A program made the position numbers and the translations under genes. This document shows positions 45,010 to 58,157 of a stretch of 64,000 nt of DNA, piece after piece. The DNA lies in NCBI RefSeq assembly GCF_046630445.1, contig NC_092338.1:339721001-339785000 (forward strand), given 5' to 3'. How positions within the stretch are numbered: position 1 is the first letter of the stretch; every line of letters begins with the position of its first letter. The notes below the pieces were generated by a model that saw nothing but the letters and a program-made list of their open reading frames with translations, was not told the DNA's origin and made no database searches. Origin of the DNA: Rutidosis leptorrhynchoides. Its lineage: Eukaryota > Streptophyta > Magnoliopsida > Asterales > Asteraceae.

Positions 45010-48000
45010 TGAAATGTCCCGTTCTTATTGATTAAAAACGTTCCATATTAATTGATTTCGTTGCGAGGTTTTGACCTCTATATGAGACGTTTTTCAAAGA
45101 CTGCATTCATTTTAAAACAAACCATAACCTTTATTTCATCAATAAAGGTTTAAAAGCTTTACGTAGATTATCAAATAATGATAATCTAAAATATCCTGTT
45201 TACACACGACCATTACATAATGGTTTACAATACAAATATGTTACAACAAAATAAGTTTCTTGAATGCAGTTTTTACACAATATCATACAAGCATGGACTC
45301 CAAATCTCGTCCTTATTTAAGTATGCGACAGCGGAAGCTCTTAATAATCACCTGAGAATAAACATGCTTAAAACGTCAACAAAAATGTTGGTGAGTTATA
45401 GGTTTAACCTATATATATCAAATCATAATAATAGACCACAAGATTTCATATTTCAATACACATCCCATACATAGAGATAAAAATCATTCATATGGTGAAC
45501 ACCTGGTAACCGACAATAACAAGATGCATATATAAGAATATCCCCATCATTCCGGGACACCCTTCGGATATGATATAATTTCGAAGTACTAAAGCATCCG
45601 GTACTTTGGATGGGGTTTGTTAGGCCCAATAGATCTATCTTTAGGATTCGCGTCAATTAGGGTGTCTGTTCCCTAATTCTTAGATTACCAGACTTAATAA
45701 AAAGGGGCATATTCGATTTCGATAATTCAACCATAGAATGTAGTTTCACGTACTTGTGTCTATTTTGTAAATCATTTATAAAACCTGCATGTATTCTCAT
45801 CCCAAAAATATTAGATTTTAAAAATGGGACTATAACTCACTTTCACAGATTTTTACTTCGTCGAGAAGTAAGACTTGGCCACTGTTGATTCACGAACCTA
45901 TAACAATATATACATATATATTAAAGTATGTTCAAAATATATTTACAACACTTTTAATATATTTTGATGTTTTAAGTTTATTAAGTCAGCTGTCCTCGTT
46001 AGTAACCTACAACTAGTTGTCCACAGTTAGATGTACAGAAATAAATCAATAAATATTATCTTGAATCAATCCACGACCCAGTGTATACGTATCTCAGTAT
46101 TGATCACAACTCAAACTATATATATTTTGGAATCAACCTCAACCCTGTATAGCTAACTCCAACATTCACATATAGAGTGTCTATGGTTGTTCCGAAATAT
46201 ATATAGATGTGTCGACATGATAGGTCGAAACATTGTATACGTGTCTATGGTATCTCAAGATTACATAATATACAATACAAGTTGATTAAGTTATGGTTGG
46301 AATAGATTTGTTACCAATTTTCACGTAGCTAAAATGATAAAAATTATCCAATCTTGTTTTACCCATAACTTCTTCATTTTAAATCCGTTTTGAATGAATC
46401 AAATTGCTATGGTTTCATATTGAACTGTATTTTATGAATCTACACAGAAAAAGTATAGGTTTATAGTCGGAAAAATAAGTTACAAGTCGTTTTTGTAAAG
46501 GTAGTCATTTCAGTCGAAAGAACGACGTCTAGATGACCATTTTAGAAAACATACTTCCACTTTGAGTTTAACCATAATTTTTGGATATAGTTTCATGTTC
46601 ATAATAAAAATCATTTTCTCAGAATAACAAGTTTTAAATCAAAGTTTATCATAGTTTTTAATTAACTAACCCAAAACAGCCCGCGGTGTTACTACGACGG
46701 CGTAAATCCGGTTTTACGGTGTTTTTCGTGTTTCCAGGTTTTAAATCATTAAGTTAGCATATCATATAGATATAGAACATGTGTTTAGTTAATTTTAAAA
46801 GTCAGGTTAGAAGGATTAACTTTTGTTTGCGAACAAGTTTAGAATTAACTAAACTATGTTCTAGTGATTACGAGTTTAAACCTTCGAATAAGATAGTTTT
46901 ATATATATGAATCGAATGATGTTATGAACATCATTACTACCTCAAGTTTAGTAGGTAAACCTACTGGAAGTGACAAGAAATGATCTAGCTTCAAAGGATC
47001 TTGGATGGCTTGAAAGTTCTTGAAGAAGGATCATGACACAAAAACAAGTTCAAGTAAGATTTTTGCTCGAATTAAGATAGTTTATAGTTATAGAAATTGA
47101 ATCAAAGTTTGAATATGAATATTACCTTGAATAAGAAAGATAACCTACTGTATATAACAAAGGTTTCTTGATCTTAGATGATTACTTGGAATGGATTAGA
47201 AAGCTTGGAAGTAAATTAGTAAACTTGAAGGGATTTTTGAAGTATTCTTGAAGTGTTCTTCCTATGATGATTATAGCTTGATTCTTGAAGTGATTTTTGA
47301 TGAAGATGATGATTAACTACTGGAAAAAATACGTTCATAATAGTGTGGGTGTGTTGAGAGAGAATTAGAAAGAGATTTGGAAGTGAAATGGAGTGAATGA
47401 TGAGTGTTAATTGGTGAGTGGTGAGTGGGGTTAAAAGGAGTTCTAGTTAGTTGACTAGCTCATGGTAGAAGTTAAAATTGATTAGTCATACATGACATAA
47501 TCAAGAGTGGAATCCCATGCTAGTTCCTATTGGTATATACCCATAGTAAGTACGTTTTGAAGCTGTGTATAATACGGGTAAGAATACGACTAGAATTCTT
47601 GATGAAAGAAAAGAATGGGAAAGTAACTGTAACCATTTTCGTTAAGTATGAGTGTTTCGATATATGTCTTGAAGTCTTCCAAAAGTATTTTAATACATCT
47701 AAATACACTACATGTATATACATTTTAACGGAGTCGTTAAGTCATCGTTAGTCGTTACATGTAAGTGTTGTTTTGAAACCTTTAAGTTAACGATCTCAAT
47801 TAATGTTGTTAACCCATTGTTTATTATATCTAATGAGATGTTAAATTATTATATTATCATGATATTATGATATATTAATATATCTTAATATGATATATAT
47901 ACATTTAAATGTCGTTACAACGATAATCGTTACATATATGTCTCGTTTAAAAATCATTAAGTTAGTAGTCTTGTTTTTACATATGTAGTTCATTGTTAAT

Positions 48001-48257
48001 ATACTTAATGATATGTTTACTTATCATAATATCATGTTAACTATATATATAACCATATATATGTCATCATATAGTTTTTACAAGTTTTAACGTTCGTGAA
48101 TCACCGGTCAACTTGGGTAGTCAATTGTCTATATGAAACCTATTTCAATTAATCAAGTCTTAACAAGTTTGATTGCTTAACATGTTGGAAACGTTTAATC
48201 ATGTAAATATCAATCTCAATTAATATATATAAACATGGAAAAGTTCGGGTCACTACA
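45010..48257 (-). repeat. 5' LTR of D (element orientation), 3248 bp
   Basis: Practically identical to 35221-38468, shifted by 9789 bases. Its minus-strand start TGTAGTGACCCG at 48257 is followed on the plus strand by the ATTAC duplication. Confidence 0.94.
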
Positions 48258-51139
48258 ATTACCCCCACATCGATCCGTTGAATTTCAAATAGACCTTGTA
48301 CCGGGAGCTGCACCAATAGCTCGTGCTCCATACAGACTCGCACCCATCGAAATGAAAGAACTTCAGAGCCAATTACAAGAACTTTTAGAGCGTGGTTTCA
48401 TACGACCAAACACATCACCATAGGGAGCTCCTGTTTTGTTTGTCAAAAAGAAAGATGGTACATTCAGGTTGTGTATCGACTACCGAGAGTTGAACAAACT
48501 TACCATCAAGAACCGCTACCCACTACCGAGAATCGAAGACTTATTTGATCAACTACAAGGCTCGTCTGTTTATTCAAAGATCGATTTACGCTCTGGATAT
48601 CATCAAATGAGGGTGAAGGAGTATGATATTCTAAAGACTGCTTTTAGGACGCGTTATGGTCATTACAAGTTTATGGTTATGCCGTTTGGATTGACTAATG
48701 CACCAGCTGTGTTCATGGACCTCATGAACCGAGTGTGTGGGCCATATCTTGACAAGTTTGTCATTGTTTTCATCGATGACATACTTATTTACTCGAAGAA
48801 TGATCAAGAGCACGAAGAACATTTGAGAAAAGTTCTAGAGTTGTTGAGAAAAGAAAAACTGTACGCTAAGTTTTCAAAGTGTGCATTTTGGTTGGAAGAA
48901 GTTCAATTCCTTGATCATATAGTGAACAAAGAAGGTATTTAGGTGGATCCAGCAAAGATTGAAACCGATGAAAAGTGGGAAACCCCGAAAACTCCGAAAC
49001 ACATACGCCAGTTTTTAGGACTAGCTGGTTACTACAGAAGGTTCATCCAAGACTTTTCCAGAATAGCAAAACCCTTGACTGCATTAACGCATAAAGGGAA
49101 GAAATTTGAATGGAAAGATGAACAAGAGAAAGCGTTTCAATTGTTGAAGAAAAAGTTAACTACGATACCTATATTGTCATTACCTGAAGGGAATGATGAT
49201 TTTGTGATATATTGTGACGCCTCAAAGCAAGGTCTCGGTTGTGTATTAATGCAACGAACGAAGGTAATTTCTTATGCGTCTAGACAATTGAAGATTCACG
49301 AGCAAAATTATACGACGCATGATTTGGAATTAGGCGCGGTTGTTTTTGCATTAAAGACTTGGAGGCACTACTTATATGGGGTCAAAAGTATTATATATAC
49401 CGACCACAAAAGTCTTCAACACATATTTAATCAGAAACAACTAAACATGAGGCAGCGTAGGTGGATTGAATTGTTGAATGATTACGAGTTTGAGATTCGT
49501 TACCACCCGGGGAAGGCAAATGTGGTAGCCGACGCCTTGATCAGAAAGGACAGAGAACCCATTCGAGTAAAATCTATGAATATAATGATTCACAATAACC
49601 TTACTACTCAAATAAAGGAGGCACAACAAGGAGTTTTAAAAGAGGGAAATTTAAAGAATGAAATACCCAAAGGATCGGAGAAGCATCTTAATATTCGAGA
49701 AGATGGAACCCGGTATAGGGCTGAAAGAATTTGGGTACCAAAATTTGGAGATATGAGAGAAATGGTACTTAGAGAAGCTCATAAAACCATATACTCAATA
49801 CATCCCGGAACGGGGAAGATGTACAAGGATCTCAAGAAACATTTTTGGTGGCCGGGTATGAAAGCCGATGTTGCTAAATACGTAGGAGAATGTTTGACGT
49901 GTTCTAAGGTCAAAGCTGAGCATCAGAAACCATCAGGTCTACTTCAACAACCCGAAATCCCGGAATGGAAATGGGAAAACATTACCATGGATTTCATCAC
50001 TAAATTGCCAAGGACTGCAAGTGGTTTTGATACTATTTGGGTAATAGTTGATCGTCTCACCAAATCAGCACATTTCCTGCCAATAAGAGAAGATGACAAG
50101 ATGGAGAAGTTAGCACGACTATATTTCAAGGAAGTCATCTCTAGATATGGAATACCAATCTCTATTATCTCTGATAGGGATGGAAGATTTATTTCACGAT
50201 TTTGGCAGACATTACAGCAAGCATTAGGAACTCTCTAGACATGTGTACTGCCTATCATCCACAAACTGATGGGCAGAGCGAAAGGACAATACAAACGCTT
50301 GATGACATGCTTCGAGCATGTGTTATTGATTTCGGAAACAGTTGGAATCGACATCTACCGTTAGCAGAATTTTCCTACAACAACAGCTACCATTCAAGCA
50401 TTGAGATGGCGCCGTTTGAAGCACTTTATGGTAGAAAGTGCAGGTCCCCAATTTGTTGGAGTGAAGTGGGGGATAGACAGATTACGGGTCCGGAGATAAT
50501 ACAAGAAACTACCGAGAAGATCATCCAAATTCATCAACGGTTGAAAACCGCCCAAAGTCGACAAAAGAGCTACGCCGACATTAAAAGAAAAGATATAGAA
50601 TTTGAAATTGGAGAGATGGTCATTCTTAAGGTTGCACCTTGGAAAGGCGTTGTTCGATTTGGTAAACGAGGGAAATTAAATTCGAGGTATATTGGACCAT
50701 TCAAGATTATTGATCGTGTCGGACCAGTAGCTTACCGACTTGAGTTACCTCAACAACTCGCGGCTGTACATAACACTTTCCACGTCTTGAATTTTAAGAA
50801 ATGTTTTGCTAAAGAAGATCTCACTATTCCGTTAGACGAAATCGAAATCAACGAAAAACTTCAATTCATCGTAGAACCCGTCGAAATAATGGATCATGAG
50901 GTTAAAGTACTTAAACAAAACAAGATACCAATTGTTAAGGTTCGATGGAATGCTCGTAGAGGACCCGAGTTCACCTGGGAACGAGAAATCCAAATCAACG
51001 AAAAACTTCAATTCATCGAAGAACCCGTCGAAATAATGGATCGTGAGGTTAAAAGACTTAAACAAAACAAGATACCAATTGTTAAGGTTCGATGGAATGC
51101 TCGTAGAGGACCCGAGTTCACCTGGGAACAAGAAGATCA
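48258..51139 (+). pseudogene. RT, RNase H, integrase and chromodomain of A (after D), degenerate
   Basis: Resumes A's pol at [18 protein letters not shown] stops at 48421-48423 (Trp position) and 48940-48942 and a frameshift near 50230 divide it. RT keeps [14 protein letters not shown], RNase H keeps YCDASKQG, and integrase keeps [14 protein letters not shown] and ISDRDGRF. The C-terminus holds a 147-bp (49-codon) tandem duplication covering the chromodomain segment (50838-50984 and 50985-51131). After FTWEQED the coding sequence joins directly to LTR sequence at about 51136, so the true end, polypurine tract and LTR start are deleted. Confidence 0.88.
50838..51131 (+). repeat. 147-bp tandem duplication of the chromodomain segment in A
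   Basis: Two units, 50838-50984 and 50985-51131, each encoding 49 residues from EIxINEKLQF to RGPEFTWE. The frame is kept. The units differ at several codons (IVEP/IEEP, MDHEVKV/MDREVKR), the second being closer to D, so the copies diverged after duplication or arose by recombination between different elements. Confidence 0.85.
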
Positions 51140-54024
51140 TAATATCATGATAATGTAATAATTTAACATCTCATTTGATTTAATAAACAATGGGTTAACA
51201 ACATTTAATAAGATCGTTAACCTAAAGGTTTCAAAATAACACTTACATATAACGACTAATGATGACTTAACGACTTAGTTAAAATGTATATACATGTAGT
51301 GTTTTAATATGTATTCATACACTTTTGAAAGACTTCAAGACACTTATCAAAATACTTCTACTTAACAAAAATTATTACAATTACATCCTCGTTCAGTTTC
51401 ATCAACAATTCTACTCGTATGCACCCGTATTCGTACTCGTACAATACACAGCTTTTAGATGTATGTACTATTAGTATATACACTCCAATGATCATCTCTT
51501 ATCAGCCTATGTGAGTCACCTAACACATGTGTGAACCATCATTTGGCAACTAGCATGAAATATCTCATAAAATTACAAAAATATGAGTAATATTTCATGA
51601 CTTATTTACATGAAAACAAAATTACATATCCTTTATATCTAATCCATATACCAACAACTAAAAACACCTACAAACACTTTCATTCTTCAATTTTCTTCAT
51701 CTAATTGATCTCTCTCAAGTTCCATCTTCAAGTTCTAAGTGTTCTTCATAAATTCTACAAGTTCTAGTTTCATAAAATCAAGAATACTTCTAAGTTTACT
51801 AGCTCACTTCCAATCTTGTAAAGTGAACATCCAACCTCAAGAAATCCTTGTTGTTTACAGTAAGATATCATTCTAAATTAAGGTAATACTCATATACAAA
51901 CTTTGATTCAATTCCTATAACTATAACTATCTTAATTCGAGTGATAATCTTACTTGAACTTGTTTTCGTGTCATGATTCTACTTCAAGAACTTTCAAGCC
52001 ATCCAAGATCCTTTGAAGCTAGATCATTTCTTGTCACTTCCAGTAGGTTTACCTACTAAACTTGAGTTAGTAATGATGTTCATAACATCATTCGATTCAT
52101 ACATATAAAACTATCTTATTCGAAGATTTGAACATGTAATCACTAGAACATAGTTTAGTTAATTCTAAACTTGTTCTCAAACAAACGTTAATCCTTCTAA
52201 CTTGACTTTTAAAATAAACTAAACACATGTTCTATATCTATATTATATGCTAACTTAATGATTTAGAACCTGAAAACACGAAAAACACCGTAAAATCGGA
52301 TTTACGCCGTCATAGTAACACCGCGGGCTGTTTTGGGTTAGTTAATTAAAAACTATGATAAACTTTGATTTAAAAGTTGTTCTTCTGGGAAAATGATTTT
52401 TCTTATGAACATGAAACTATATCCAAAAATCATGGTTAAACTCAAAGTGGAAGTATGTTTTTCAAAATGGTCATCAAGACGTCGTTCTTTCAACTGAAAT
52501 GACTACCTCTTACAAAAATGACTTGTAACTTATATTTCCAACTATAAACCTATACTTTTTCTGTTTAGATTCATAAAATAGAGTTCAATATGAAACCATA
52601 GCAATTTGATTCACTCAAAACGGATTTAAAACGAAGAAGTTATGGGTAAAACAAGATTGGATAATTTTTCTTGTTGTAGCTACGTGAAAATTGGTAACAA
52701 ATCTATATTACTCATATCCTAGCTAACTTATATTGTATTATACATGTATTCTAATATATTATGTAATCTTGGGATACCATAGACACGTATGCAAATGTTT
52801 TGACATATCATATCGACCCATGTGTATATATTATTTGAAACAACCATAGACACTCTATATGCAGTAATGTGAGAGTTAGCTATACAGGGTTGAGGTTGAT
52901 TCCAAAAATATATATACTTTGAGTTGTGATCTAGCCTGAGACGTGTATACACTGGGTCATGGATTGATTCAAGATAATATATATCAATTTTTTTCTGTAC
53001 ATCTAACTTTGGACAACTAGTTGTAGGTTACTAACGAGGAGAGCTGACTTAATAAACTTAAAACATCAAAATGTATTAAAAGTGTTGTAAATATATTTTG
53101 AATATACTTTGATATATATGTACATATTTGTTATAGGTTCGTGAATCGACCAGTGGCCAAGTCTTACTTCCCGACGAAGTAAAAATCTATGAAAGTGAGT
53201 TATAGTCCCACTTTTAAAATCTAATATTTTGGGATGAGAATACATGCAGTTTTATAAATGTTTTACGAAATAGACACGAGTAATTGAAACTACATTATAT
53301 GGGTGAATGATCGAAGCCGAATATGCCCCTTTTGCTTGGTAACCTAAGAATTAGTAAACCGATCTACTAATTGACGCGAATCCTAAAGATAGATCTATTA
53401 GGCCTAACGAACCCCATCCAAAGTACCGAATGCTTTAGTACTTCGAATTCGTTTTTATCATATCCAAAGCATTTCCCAGGAATGATAGGGGATATTCTTA
53501 TATGCATCTTGTTAATGTCGGTTACCAGGTGTTCACCATATGAATGAATTTTATCTCTATGTATGGGATGTATATTGAAATATGAAATCTTGTGGTCTAT
53601 TATTATGATTTGATAATTTATAGGTTAAACCTATAACTCACCAACATTTTTGTTGACGTTTTAAGCATGTTTATTCTCAGGTGATTATTAAGAGCTTCCG
53701 CTGTTGCATACTAAAATAAGGACAAGATTTGGAGTCCATGCTTGTATGATATTATGTAAAAACTGCATTCAAGAAACTTATTTTTGATGTAATATATTCT
53801 TATTGTAAACCATTATGTAATGGTCGTGTGTAAATGATATATTTTAGATTATCATTACTTGATAATCTACGCAATGCTTTTTAAACCTTTATCGATAAAA
53901 TAAAGGTTATGGTTGTTTTAAAAATGAATGCAGTCTTTGAAAAATGTCTCATATAGAGGTTAAAACCTCGCGACGAAATCAATTAATATGGAACGTTTAT
54001 AATCAATATGAACGGGACATTTCA
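51136..54024 (+). repeat. 3' LTR of A, lacking its first part
   Basis: It matches the 5' LTR (2783-5274) from 51541 on and ends GGACATTTCA. Compared with F's LTR, roughly the first 550-580 bp are missing at the deletion junction with pol. Four bases (ATCA) are common to both sides of the junction. Confidence 0.85.
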
Positions 54025-55259
54025 GAAGTAAGCTAGCAAACTTGGAAGTATTCTTGATTTTATGAAACTAGAACTTATAGAATTTATGAAGAACACTTAG
54101 AACTTGAAGATAGAACTTAAGAGAGATCAATTAGATGAAGAAAATTGAAGAATTAAAGTGTTTGTAGGTGTTTTTGGTCGTTGGTATATGGATTAGATAT
54201 AAAGGATGTGTAATTTTGTTTACATGTAAATAAGTCATGAATGATTACTAATATTTTTGTAATTTTATGAGATATTTCATGCTAGTTGCCAAATGATGGT
54301 TCCCACATGTGTTAGGTGACTCACATGGGCTGCTAAGAGCTGATAATTGGAGTGTATATACCAATAGTACATACATCTAAAATCTGTGTATTGTACGAGC
54401 ACGAATACGGGTGCATACGAGTAGAATTGTTGATGAAACTGAACGAGGATGTAATTGTAAGCATTTTTGTTAAGTAGAAGTATTTTGATAAGTGTCTTGA
54501 AGTCTTTTAAAAGTGTATGAATACATATTAAAACACTACATGTATATACATTTTAACTGAGTCGTTAAGTCATCGTTAGTCGTTACATGTAAATGTGGTT
54601 TTGAAACCTTTAGGTTAACGATCTTGTTAAATGTTGTTAACCCATTGTTTATTATATCTAAAGAGATGTTAAATTATTACATTATCATGATATTATGATA
54701 TATTAATATATCTTAGTATGATATATATACAGTTAAATGTTGTTACAACGATAATCGTTACATATATGTCTCGTTTCGAAATCATTAAGTTAGTAGTCTT
54801 GTTTTTACATATGTAGTTCATTGTTAATACACTTAATGACATGTTTACTTATAATTTATCATGATTAAACATAGTGTATCAATATCTTAATATGATTCAT
54901 ATGTATTTAGTAAGACGTTGTTATAACGATAATCGTTATATATATCGTTTCGAGTTTCTTAATTCAATAAACTCAATTTTATGTATATAACTCATTGTTA
55001 AAATAACTAATGAGATACTTACTTATCATAATTTCATGTTAACTATATATATAATCATATATATGTCATCATATAGTTTTTACAAGTTTTAACGTTCGTG
55101 AATCACCGGTCAACTTGGGTGGTCAATTGTCTATATGAAACCTATTTAAATTAATCAAGTCTTAACAAGTTTGATTGCTTAACATGTAGGAAACACTTAA
55201 TCATGTAAATAACAATTTCATTTAATATATATAAACATGGAAAAGTTCGGGTCACTACA
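54025..55259 (-). repeat. LTR remnant of F (3' LTR in its orientation)
   Basis: On the minus strand it begins TGTAGTGACCCG at 55259. It is related to D's LTR but diverged, and closer to A in the stretch CACATGTG...TGGTTC. Together with A's LTR it forms a large inverted repeat. Confidence 0.82.
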
Positions 55260-55274
55260 GTACCTACCCGTTAA
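55260..55274 (-). other. Polypurine tract of F
   Basis: TTAACGGGTAGGTAC on the minus strand, directly before the LTR, identical to D's. Confidence 0.7.
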
Positions 55275-55294
55275 ATAAATTTCGTCCCGAAATT

Positions 55295-56675
55295 TTAAGC
55301 AGTTGGAGGTGTTGACGTATCTTCTAGAAATAAGTGCGGGTATTTCTTCTTCATCTGATCTTCTCATTCCCAGGTGAACTCGGGTCCTCTACGAGTATTC
55401 CATCGAACTTTAACAATTGGTATCTTTTTTTGCTTAAGTCTTTTAACCTCACGATCCATTATTTCGACGGGTTCTTCAACGAATTGAAGTTTTTCATTGA
55501 TTTGGATTTCGTCTAACGGAATAGTGAGATCTTCTTTAGCAAAACATTTCTTCAAATTTGAGACGTGGAAAATGTTATGTACAGCCGCGAGTTGTTATGG
55601 TAATTCAAGTCGGTAAGCTACTGGTCCGACACGATCAATAATCTTGAATGGTCCTATATACCTTGGATTTAATTTCCCTCGTTTACCAAATCGAACAACG
55701 CCTTTCCAAGGTATAACCTTAAGCATGACCATCTCTCCAATTTCAAATTCTATATCTTTTCTTTTAATGTCGGCGTAGCTCTTTTGTCGACTTTGTGCGG
55801 TTTTCAACCGTTGTTGAATTTGGATGATCTTCTCGGTAGTTTCTTGTATTATCTCCGGACTCGTAATCTGTCTATCCCCCACTTCACTCCAACAAATTGG
55901 AGACCTGCACTTTCTACCATAAAGTGCTTCAAACGGCACCATCTTAATGCTTGAATGGTAGCTGTTGTTGTAGGAAAATTCTGCTAACGGTAGATGTCGA
56001 TCCCAACTGTTTTCGAAATCAATAACACATGCTCGTAGCATGTCTTCAAGCGTTTGTATCGTCCTTTCACTCTGCCCATCAGTTTGTGGATGATAGGCAG
56101 TACTCATGTTTAGACGAGTTCCTAATGCTTGCTGTAATATCTGCCAGAATCTTGAAATAAATCTGCCATCTCTATCAGAGATAATAGAGATTGGTATTCC
56201 ATGTCTGGAGACGACTTCCTTCAAATACAGTCGTGCTAACTTCTCCATCTTGTAATCTTCTATTATTGGTAGGAAGTGTGCTGATTTGGTGAGACGATCA
56301 ACTATTACCCAAATAGTATCAAAACCACTTGCAGTCCTTGGCAATTTAGTGATGAAATCCATGGTAATATTTTCCCATTTCCATTCCGGGATTTTGAGTT
56401 GTTGAAGTAGACCTGATGGTTTCTGATGCTCAGCTTTGACCTTAGAACACGTCAAACATTCTCCTACGTATTTAGCAACATCGGCTTTCATACCCAGCCA
56501 CCAAAAATGTTTCTTGAGATCCTTGTACATCTTCCCCGTTCCAGGATGAATTGAGTATCTGGTTTTATAAGCTTCTCTAAGTACCATTTCTCTCATATCT
56601 CCAAATTTTGGTACCCAAATAATTTCAGCCCTATACCGGGTTCCGTCTTCCCGAATATTAAGATGCTTCTCCGAT
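55295..56675 (-). pseudogene. Integrase and chromodomain fragment of F
   Basis: Open from 56596 to 55595 (integrase: [44 protein letters not shown]), then a TAA in the ELPQQ region and a TGA after FTWE near 55361. The chromodomain segment ([10 protein letters not shown]...VKVRWN) lies in between. The N-terminal two thirds of the polyprotein are absent. Confidence 0.85.
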
Positions 56676-57449
56676 TCGTATGGTCACGAAATATTAATGT
56701 ACCGGGGGGAGAAAATCGAAAACTTTATCACAAGATACATGCTGGAGTGCCAAAAAATTCCAGGGCTCCCAGAGACACAGCAGATTTCCAGGTTCATAAC
56801 ATGCCTGGTCAAAGAAGCACACCTGTCACTCGTCGCCGAACTCCGGTGGAACATACCGAACACTTTCGCAAATGCCGTGACGGTAGCAAGACAATACCAG
56901 CACTCCGGGCGGGAAAGGCAAGCCGAGTATCACTGAGAAGAGAAGAAATGAGATGACGAAAGGCGAAGCGAAAGCAGGCACCGTCATGACGGAGGTCGTC
57001 GAAGCAACAACCATCACAGAAGCCATAACAACCACGAAAAAAGCCATGAGAGTCACATGCATGACAAAGGCAGCTGAAGGCCATTTGATAAGGGGTCTTT
57101 AATCGACAGTCTGACCAAAATGCCAAGAGAGATACTACTAACGGAACTGGTAAAAGCAAAATTCACCCCTCCGGCACCAGTGGAAAAAAGGGATGTCTAA
57201 AAGTTAGACAATACTGTGAATTCCACGAAGAAAGCGGCCATGACACTGACAAATGCAAAGCATTTGCTACAAGGTCGAAAATTCAAAAAAGCTGATCTAA
57301 ACAAAGCGTTCAGCTGACAAAAAGAAGATGGCAAGAAGCGCGAGAAGGCAAAGGATAAAGTGGTGATTAACATGATCAGCATTGAAAAAGATGAGCATTT
57401 CGCACGAAGTTCCTGGAAAGACGTTGCAAAAACTTCCCAAGGTTACCGG
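56676..57449 (+). pseudogene. Element J: Tat-type gag fragment
   Basis: Best frame near 56697-56936 contains YRGEKIENFITRY, a Retrotrans_gag-type block with LPETQQISRFITCL, and then an Arg/His-rich segment. Further on, around 57205-57265, comes CEFHEESGHDTDKC, the CxFH...GH.T..C finger typical of Tat-lineage Gag, and a KDKVVINMISI word near 57355. Several stops and frameshifts are present. It is richer in GC than its neighbours. Cut on the left by junction with F and on the right by LTR H. Confidence 0.72.
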
Positions 57450-58157
57450 TGTAACGACCCGAATTTTTCGACTTACTTTTGTGCTTGTTACTTTCTGTGA
57501 AACAGTGTATTTGTGCGTACTGTGTTGGTTTATATTCTGGATCTTATATCATGTTAATTACTTTCATTCATACCTTACAACGTGCCATTAAGTACTTAGT
57601 TACTTAACTTAATCCTTGAATGCTTTTACGACCGTTAGTGTCACTTGACATTGAGAACGAGCTATGTGTTTTGGTACACATTTAACTTTTGTCGTAATTA
57701 GAATAATACAACTACGTAATACTAATTGTTATTTTCTAATAACAATTACTTGGGTTTATGGTTGCTTAATTACGCTTAGTAATTTACTTATGCTCACTAG
57801 TTAGTCTTGTTGGACTTTTTACCTTGTTGGACTTTAGCCCACCCTACTCTAGTTAATGGACTATTTAATTAGCCCAATTTTAATAAGTTTATGACCCATA
57901 TAAATGTAAGACAAATACTCATTTATTAGAGGGAACATACTAGCATTTTTGTTAACCATAATCACAATTGTTGCATGGGATCCCAACATAAGCACCAACT
58001 TTAGACCACCATTAACCAAAAAGTAAAAGTTGTCCCCCCTTGTCCCCCTTGAAACCTACAGCCACCACCACCTCACCACCACCTCACCACTCTATAAATA
58101 CCAAGCAAATCTCACCCATTTCACACTTAATCTCATTCACATTTTACACACACTTAC
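57450..58157 (+). repeat. Element H: start of an LTR, interrupted by G
   Basis: Begins TGTAACGACCCGAATTTTTCG, the common start of Asteraceae-type gypsy LTRs, right after J's coding sequence, so H probably inserted in J. It contains CA-rich promoter sequence and a TATA box TATAAATA at 58093-58100. At 58157 it is broken by G; the rest is beyond the window. Confidence 0.75.

Larger units (their letters stand above)
35221..48257 (-). mobile_element. Element D: young, apparently intact Tekay-like chromovirus with an F-box gene, 13.0 kb
   Basis: The LTRs are equal in length (3248 bp each) and almost identical; I found two substitutions. It has a matched ATTAC duplication, a tRNA-iMet primer site, a polypurine tract and three intact ORFs (acidic ORF1, F-box protein, Gag-Pol with chromodomain), all on the minus strand. 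It inserted into the protease-RT boundary of A, a member of its own family, in the opposite direction. The near-identity of the LTRs implies an insertion of the order of tens of thousands of years or less, using commonly assumed plant LTR rates. All parts needed for autonomous retrotransposition are present on paper. Confidence 0.94.
54025..56675 (-). mobile_element. Element F: truncated Tekay-like copy, minus strand
   Basis: Consists of LTR sequence (54025-55259), a polypurine tract, and the integrase to chromodomain end of pol (55295-56675). At its left edge the LTR is cut exactly where A's 3' LTR ends; the next bases, GAAGT, are the expected target duplication if A inserted into F's LTR. 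At its right edge, pol stops in the middle of the pre-integrase linker and joins element J. Confidence 0.8.
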
